Positions 24,203 through 28,331 of a stretch of 28,331 nt of DNA are shown piece after piece. The translations under genes and the position numbers were made by a program. The notes beneath the pieces are model-generated. The model searched no databases and was not told the DNA's origin. It saw only the letters and a program-made list of their open reading frames with translations. This DNA comes from a virus: positions 1 through 28,331 of the IMG/VR virus record IMGVR_UViG_3300009593_002765. One strand, written 5' to 3'. Position 1 is the first letter of the stretch; every line of letters begins with the position of its first letter.

Positions 24203-24715
24203 TTAACCCTTATCAAATGTTAGTGTTGTATTATCCATCGTATTCTCTATACTGTCAAAAGTATTTATTCCACTTGACTCCTCAGTTGATGTATCTGCGA
24301 CTATCGCTGGAGGAGTTAATTGATGGATTGTTTTAGCGTATGTTGCATGGAATAATAACTTGGCGCCTGTATAATTACTGCTTTTAGGTGATACATTTAT
24401 AAAACAAGTGCTTTCGTCTACAGTAACTGATATGTCTATTAGTTCCTGATTAATACTTGATCTCCCAAAAATAGTTGCTACTGCTCTATCCGGTCTAGCA
24501 ACAACACTTAATTGCATAATTTCTTTTTCATTTGAGTCGTATTCAACTGTAATTTGGTATATTGCACTACTAAAATCTCCAACAGCCCACCTGTCCATTA
24601 CAGTACCGGTAAAAACACCAATCCAGTTTCCTTTGAAACTGAAACTACTTCGATTTCTTAACTCTATAGTGTTATTTTGACCTTTTGAAAATAAATTAGC
24701 TGTGCTTTTTTCCAT
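24203..24715 (-). CDS. Probable virion structural protein, unknown family (170 aa)
   Basis: I do not recognise this protein. It is acidic and beta-rich (SSFSFKGNWIGVFTGTVMDR, SAIYQITVEYDSNEKEIMQL, ELIDISVTVDESTCFINVSP, GAKLLFHATYAKTI) and looks like one globular beta-sandwich domain with a flexible Ser/Asp-rich C-terminal tail from about residue 135. It is first in the late-promoted structural set (GATAAATA 19 bases upstream of the ATG, GGAG eight bases before it), six bases ahead of the cupredoxin fibre gene, so a virion role such as fibre adaptor or baseplate attachment is the natural guess. No signal peptide, membrane segment or enzyme motif is seen. Confidence 0.72.
   Translation of the reverse strand: MEKSTANLFSKGQNNTIELRNRSSFSFKGNWIGVFTGTVMDRWAVGDFSSAIYQITVEYDSNEKEIMQLSVVARPDRAVATIFGRSSINQELIDISVTVDESTCFINVSPKSSNYTGAKLLFHATYAKTIHQLTPPAIVADTSTEESSGINTFDSIENTMDNTTLTFDKG
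24262..24269 (-). promoter_or_regulatory. Internal late promoter element AATAAATA
   Basis: AATAAATAC on the minus strand lies inside the 3' part of the 170-residue structural gene, 65 bases before the cupredoxin-fibre ATG. It fits the local NATAAATAC consensus and would give that gene and those after it an additional late start. Confidence 0.45.
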
Positions 24716-24733
24716 TATACATGCTCCATATTG

Positions 24734-24741
24734 TATTTATC
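24734..24741 (-). promoter_or_regulatory. Late promoter element GATAAATA for the fibre-region operon
   Basis: GATAAATAC on the minus strand, in the 56-base gap after gmhB, followed by GGAG (24724-24727) eight bases before the ATG at 24715. It separates late expression of the structural genes from the enzyme genes upstream. Confidence 0.75.
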
Positions 24742-24771
24742 GTTTTAAACAGATATGTAGAAGTATAATAA

Positions 24772-25356
24772 TTAGGACAAGTCTACTAAACTATGTGCAT
24801 ATTGGTGGAGATTATCAAATACTTCGGTGCGTTTTTTAAGGTCTTTATTAGCAAATGAGTTAAGTTTTTTCTCAGCTTCTTCACCATATCCTGTGCGTAC
24901 TAGAATAGGCTTTGCTTTAGCTTTAACTGCGGCTTTAAGATCTGTTATTTTATCGCCAACGTATACACCGTTAGTCCAATCTACACCAATTTCTGCTGAT
25001 GCTCTTTTAAACATTCCAGGGTTAGGCTTTCTATAAGGGTCGTCTTTAAATGGCGTAGTTGAATAGTATAATCCATTAATACTTTTACACCCTATTTCAC
25101 CTAATAGTTTTAACATATAATTATTTACTAAATCTACATCAACAGGATCAAATAGACCTTTTTGAATTCCTGATTGATTTGTTAATATTACAACATCATA
25201 CCCTTTGTCTCGAATCAGTTTTATTGCTTCTAAACTTCCGGGTATAGGTTTAAATTGTTCTGGTTTTATGCAGTAAGGCGGAACTCCTTTTACAGTTAAT
25301 CCGATATCTTCGTTAATTGTTCCGTCACGGTCTAATCCTATTACTGGTATTGACAT
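24772..25356 (-). CDS. gmhB: GmhB: D,D-heptose 1,7-bisphosphate 7-phosphatase
   Basis: A 194-residue HAD phosphatase with motif I GLDRDGTIN (D9 nucleophile, D11 acid/base), motif II ILTNQSGIQKGLF (T59-G63), the RKPNPGM segment (K110) and motif IV YVGDKITDLKAA (D135, D139). The TNQSG and RKPxPGM pairing is that of the GmhB/HisB-N group. GmhB removes the 7-phosphate from heptose 1,7-bisphosphate between the two HldE reactions. The usual four-ligand zinc loop before RKPxPGM is gone: the equivalent segment is YYSTTPFKDDPYRKPNPGM with no Cys. It therefore belongs to zinc-free relatives. Its ATG directly follows the SGNH gene stop (TAAATG). Histidinol-phosphatase is the alternative, but hldE and hldD in the same window favour GmhB. 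Confidence 0.88.
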   Translation of the reverse strand: MSIPVIGLDRDGTINEDIGLTVKGVPPYCIKPEQFKPIPGSLEAIKLIRDKGYDVVILTNQSGIQKGLFDPVDVDLVNNYMLKLLGEIGCKSINGLYYSTTPFKDDPYRKPNPGMFKRASAEIGVDWTNGVYVGDKITDLKAAVKAKAKPILVRTGYGEEAEKKLNSFANKDLKKRTEVFDNLHQYAHSLVDLS

Positions 25357-26208
25357 TTAAGGTCTCCATCTATCATCTGACCAACCATGTTTATCTTTAT
25401 TGAACCAGTCTAGCTCGTATAATAAAATGGTATCCTTGCTTAATTTTTCTCTCCACTGCTCAACAAATTCTGTTGTTTGTTGATCTAATTTTTCTACATG
25501 ATTGCTTACAAATTCAGCGGCTTCATGCGTAAGAGGATGTACTTCTGGTTGTATCATATGTTTATGTCCTTCATCTTTGCTAGGTATACTAGTAGGTCTA
25601 CTTTTAAAAAACTTGTCGTCTGCATTAAACTTTAGTGCAGTAAGTATAGGAGGTGTTGAAAGTTTTATTTCTTCTTTATATTTTTCTAACACAGCCCTTA
25701 CGTCTTCAATAGTAAGATATTTTTGTTGAGTGAATTCTGTAGATAATTCTGTCCAACCATCTTGCCACTCTCTAAATCCTGTTGATATAACTTGACAACC
25801 TATACTTGCTAATGCTCTATGTGTGCTTGATATTAATGCACAATCTCTCATTACAGCGTGTACAGGATCTGCCCAAACGTTTTGATTTTCGTAAAAATAA
25901 TTATTTAAAACAAAAGATTGATTTTCGTTATTTAAATTAAAGTTGCCGGGGGTCCACCAACCTTTGTTCATATGATATCTATCTTCACGAAACATACTTG
26001 TCCATTGTAATAGTATTACATCATCTTTTGTAAAGTTATGAACCGTGTTGGCTTCCCACAACCTTGTTGCTATATATTGATTACCTGCTCCACTCTTAGC
26101 CCAGTTTTCTCCATAGTAACCTTTGTTTTTATATTGATGTATAAGAACGTCAGCCCAGGTAGGATAAAAATATTGTGATAAACTACACCCAAATGCAAAA
26201 ATTCTCAA
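25357..26208 (-). CDS. SGNH-hydrolase-like protein of the marine-phage 'GCSLS' type
   Basis: A 283-residue protein beginning MRIFAFGCSLSQYFYPTWAD, equivalent to SGNH block I with candidate nucleophile S9. Then come ENWAKSGAGNQYIATRLWEA with the GxN block (N43), a DDVILLQWTSMFREDRY strand, and PEVHPLTHEAAEFV near 221-234 with candidate catalytic His H224. The Asp normally three residues before that His is absent (Pro; a Glu lies two before), so esterase activity is uncertain. Such proteins with a 'PTWAD' start are frequent in marine myoviruses in my recollection and are often annotated hypothetical. SGNH enzymes deacetylate or deacylate glycans and lipids, which would fit a surface-glycan module. 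It overlaps halogenase 3 by four bases (ATGA) and abuts gmhB. Confidence 0.75.
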   Translation of the reverse strand: MRIFAFGCSLSQYFYPTWADVLIHQYKNKGYYGENWAKSGAGNQYIATRLWEANTVHNFTKDDVILLQWTSMFREDRYHMNKGWWTPGNFNLNNENQSFVLNNYFYENQNVWADPVHAVMRDCALISSTHRALASIGCQVISTGFREWQDGWTELSTEFTQQKYLTIEDVRAVLEKYKEEIKLSTPPILTALKFNADDKFFKSRPTSIPSKDEGHKHMIQPEVHPLTHEAAEFVSNHVEKLDQQTTEFVEQWREKLSKDTILLYELDWFNKDKHGWSDDRWRP

Positions 26209-27656
26209 ACTAAACTCCGTAATAAATCTATCATAGTCTTATGTGGAACAGCTTTAACAGTATCAAAATCATTTTTTTCTTTAATTACTATTTCAATATG
26301 TTGTTTGACTTCTGGTGCGATATGTTGGTATTGTTTTTGTAAACTTTCTCTGTTAAAAATATCCATACCGTGTAATACTAATGCATGATTATATTCATTA
26401 AATAGTAATTTTTTACTTGTATCAGAAAAGTCATCTGCAATTGGTAGTCTATGTTTCCACATTTGAAGATTGCTATGTAAACTGCTAGGTAACTCTATTT
26501 GACTTACGTCTTGCCAAAATTCTGTATCACGTCTATTACTAATATAATGTAATGCAATAAAGTCTCTAATATTATCCATAATTGCATTAACTTCTGTATT
26601 GTATCTAGCAACCGATGCTGGATTGTAATTTATTATTCTATTACAAAGTAAAAATGCTTGTTGTATACTTGTTCCAATAGAACTTGCTTCTAAAGGTTCA
26701 ACAAAATTAGCACTTAGTCCTATAGCACAACAGTTCCCAATCCAAGGTTTAGTAAGAGCACCAGGATCAAACTTAATTGTTTTTGCTATAGATATGTCCC
26801 AACCTAGATATTTTTCTACTTCGAGTTTGGCTTGATCAGCTGTAATGTAGTCGCTATCAAAAATATATCCGTTTCCTTTTCTACCCCAAACAGGAATTCT
26901 AAACATCCAACCATAATCCATTGCTCGAGCAAGTGTCCAAATAGGAATTTCTTCTTCTTCAGCTGTAGGAAATACTATTGCTTCTTTCATTTTAAGAAAG
27001 TTTCCGTAAGATTTCCAATGAGCTCCAAGTTTGTTTATTAATAATCTTTTAAATCCTGTACAGTCTATATAAAAGTCATGCTCGTATATTTGTTTTTTTC
27101 CAACTAATGAAGTAATATTAGTATCATGTTTAACGTCAACTATTTCATCATCTATAACTACACAACCTTTTTCTTTAGCTTTCCTTGTTAAAAAATCATT
27201 TAACTTCATTGTATTAAAATGATATTGTGAAACTCCAGTTTCATTTGGACGTTCTTCAATAAATTTCATAAAAGGAGTTTTGTTTTCCCAAAGATATTTT
27301 CCTGTTAACTCTTTAGGATCAACATCTTCACTCATTAGTTTTGAGTAAGCTATTGGTAATCCGTTTTGGTTAGCTTCAAAAGGTCCGTGAACGCTTTGTA
27401 AATAATCTCGTCCTCCCCAATTTTGAAACATAATTCCACTTTTAAATGTAGCATCACATTCTTTTACCATGTCTCCTGCTACAATTCCGCAGTAGTCCAT
27501 AAATCGTGTCCAATGCTCAGTAGATCCTTCACCAACACCTATAGTAGGAATGTTAGTGCTTCGAATAACTTCAACATGGAAGTTTGGAAACGTTGTTTTA
27601 ATTATTAGTGCTGATACAAAACCTGCTGTGCCGCCACCAACGATTGCTATTTTCAC
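26205..27656 (-). CDS. Flavin-dependent tryptophan-halogenase-like protein 3
   Basis: The 483-residue product has IVGGGTAGFVSAL (FAD site, 6-18), VGEGSTEHWTRFMDYCGI, the catalytic-lysine segment ECDATFKSGIMFQNWG (K72), WMFRIP at 250-255 and NFVEPLEASSIGTS (E323). The second Trp of WxWxIP is Phe here; the rest is canonical. It is about as different from halogenases 1 and 2 as they are from each other, though its motifs (CDAT-x-K, EPLEA) are nearer to 2. The start is GTG within a four-base GTGA overlap with the exported-protein gene, and its end overlaps the SGNH gene (ATGA). Substrate unknown. The change in WxWxIP does not rule out activity, since variation at that Trp occurs in the family. 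Confidence 0.9.
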   Translation of the reverse strand: MKIAIVGGGTAGFVSALIIKTTFPNFHVEVIRSTNIPTIGVGEGSTEHWTRFMDYCGIVAGDMVKECDATFKSGIMFQNWGGRDYLQSVHGPFEANQNGLPIAYSKLMSEDVDPKELTGKYLWENKTPFMKFIEERPNETGVSQYHFNTMKLNDFLTRKAKEKGCVVIDDEIVDVKHDTNITSLVGKKQIYEHDFYIDCTGFKRLLINKLGAHWKSYGNFLKMKEAIVFPTAEEEEIPIWTLARAMDYGWMFRIPVWGRKGNGYIFDSDYITADQAKLEVEKYLGWDISIAKTIKFDPGALTKPWIGNCCAIGLSANFVEPLEASSIGTSIQQAFLLCNRIINYNPASVARYNTEVNAIMDNIRDFIALHYISNRRDTEFWQDVSQIELPSSLHSNLQMWKHRLPIADDFSDTSKKLLFNEYNHALVLHGMDIFNRESLQKQYQHIAPEVKQHIEIVIKEKNDFDTVKAVPHKTMIDLLRSLV

Positions 27657-28015
27657 GTAGGATCACCCCATTCTGCTAAATCAATCTCTACTCCATAACC
27701 TATCACACAAAATTGATTGTATGGATGGTTATGGTATTCTAGTATTGTAAATGTTTTTGTTTCAAAATTAACATACAAAGCAAATGGCAGTATAGCCGGT
27801 GTTTGTGATAAGCCATCAGCTTCATCAGGATCACGGACCTTGCCTAAAAGTTTTCCTCCAAACACTAATCTTTCTTCTTTGTCAGCCATCATAGAAAAAA
27901 TTTCGTCTTTAGGAGCACACATTACAGGTTTTTCTTGCCATTCACCTGCTCTACTTGTGTCTGTGTATACAACTACTGCTGTAATAAAAACTAATAATGC
28001 TATTAATAATTTCAT
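27653..28015 (-). CDS. Small exported protein with signal peptide, unknown function
   Basis: The 120-residue product begins with a clear signal peptide (MKLLIALLVFITAVVVYTDT, probable cleavage after SRA at 23). The mature 97 residues contain two Cys (at 33 and about 103) that could form one disulfide, MMADKEERLVFGGKLLGKVR, an ILPFALYVNFETKTFTILEY strand pair, HNHPYNQFCVIGYG and an acidic end. I recognise no family. It would act in the periplasm or outer envelope of the host, an unusual place for a phage protein other than lysis or exclusion factors. GGAG lies eight bases before the ATG. It is eleven bases after the oxygenase and overlaps halogenase 3, so it belongs to the accessory enzyme operon. 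Confidence 0.78.
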   Translation of the reverse strand: MKLLIALLVFITAVVVYTDTSRAGEWQEKPVMCAPKDEIFSMMADKEERLVFGGKLLGKVRDPDEADGLSQTPAILPFALYVNFETKTFTILEYHNHPYNQFCVIGYGVEIDLAEWGDPT

Positions 28016-28026
28016 AATAATTTCTC

Positions 28027-28331
28027 CTATTCGTCAAAGGTGTACCACCCAGTAACAATATATTTTATTCCTTTATATATTGGGTTTCCTCTGTGAGGGT
28101 GGGTGTAATAAGCTGGAAAGAAAACAAGTTTTCCAGGTTCTGGTTTAATTTTTACTCCTTGGTATAAAAATTCTGTCTCTCCTCCTTCTTCAACTGAATT
28201 TAGATAAAGCGTATACGCCATTATCCTTGAAGAAGTAACTAAGTCTGCATTCTCACAATGCCAAGAATGGTATCCTTGGTGTGGTCTTGTCTTTTGAACA
28301 CTCATTCCTTTAGGAGAGTGTTGAACTACAG
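28027..28331 (-). CDS. 2OG-Fe(II) oxygenase (prolyl-4-hydroxylase-like), N-terminus cut by window edge
   Basis: The frame stays open from the stop at 28027 to the right edge, reading VVQHSPKGMSVQKTRPHQGY, so the Met at 28305 is internal. Visible are QKTRPHQGYHSWHCEN, a YTLYLNSVEEGGETEFLYQ double strand, KPEPGKLVFFPAYYTHPHRG and a final KYIVTGWYTF strand: the double-stranded beta-helix of the phage and bacterial P4H-like family. The metal motif appears as H-x-E (HCE) with a distal His in THPHRG, and the Lys of GIKY is a candidate 2OG anchor. Such oxygenases are very common in cyanophages and pelagiphages and may hydroxylate proteins or small molecules; the substrate is unknown. It is the first gene seen of the right-hand minus-strand operon. 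Confidence 0.88.
   Translation of the reverse strand, partial: VVQHSPKGMSVQKTRPHQGYHSWHCENADLVTSSRIMAYTLYLNSVEEGGETEFLYQGVKIKPEPGKLVFFPAYYTHPHRGNPIYKGIKYIVTGWYTFDE

Noticed and set aside
1-28331. tRNA or other structured RNA genes
   Set aside because: I saw no cloverleaf-like segment in the intergenic gaps, all of which are about 110 bases or less, and the coding density leaves little room. A tRNAscan or Rfam search would settle it.
1-28331. Prophage or integration features (integrase, att sites, repressor)
   Set aside because: None seen; gene content and T4-type late promoters indicate a lytic phage.

Overview
The window is a stretch of a large lytic phage genome of the T4-like myovirus type. 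It is clearly AT-rich by eye, uses the standard genetic code and is almost entirely coding; no intergenic gap exceeds about 110 bases. Recognisable T4-type morphogenesis genes are the tail tube (gp19), tail sheath (gp18), the neck proteins gp13 and gp14, the tail terminator gp15 and the dNMP kinase gp1. Typical marine-phage families (HNH-like zinc protein, 'GCSLS' SGNH protein, 2OG-Fe(II) oxygenase, giant fibre-region proteins) and late promoters of the NATAAATA(C) form point to a marine phage related to cyanophage and pelagiphage myoviruses. An ISC-type IscU and ADP-L,D-heptose genes suggest a Gram-negative host with heptose in its LPS, perhaps a gammaproteobacterium; this is inference.

Layout. 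(1) 1-5794, minus strand: gp18, gp19, a hairpin terminator, a two-gene insert (iscU plus a histidine-rich acidic protein with tandem repeats), a second terminator, and a tail-tube-fold structural gene cut by the left edge. (2) 5904-7617: an HNH-like zinc protein (plus) whose 3' end overlaps the dNMP kinase (minus), the latter behind a consensus sigma70 promoter, then gp13 (minus). (3) 7664-16200, plus: gp14, gp15, Nudix, two flavin-dependent tryptophan-halogenase-like genes, HldE, HldD and a cupin, nearly all overlapping by 1-17 bases and so probably one transcript. (4) 28331-16169, minus: a 2OG-Fe(II) oxygenase cut by the right edge, an exported small protein, a third halogenase, an SGNH-hydrolase-like protein and GmhB, then four virion genes: a small structural protein, a fibre-like protein ending in a type 1 copper (cupredoxin) domain, another fibre-like protein and a 1990-residue giant.

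How the genes fit together. GmhB, HldE and HldD supply every step from D-glycero-D-manno-heptose 7-phosphate to ADP-L-glycero-D-manno-heptose; only the isomerase GmhA and a heptosyltransferase are not seen. These enzymes, three halogenase-like proteins and further small-molecule enzymes sit in two convergent arms that meet at the fibre genes. My best guess is that the arms form an accessory module modifying glycans or small molecules at the host surface or on the virion, but the halogenase substrate cannot be read from sequence. Other notable points are the copper-site fibre, the IscU/His-rich insert bracketed by terminators, divergent late promoters forming a perfect inverted repeat, and short Trp-containing modules shared by gp18, gp14 and gp15.
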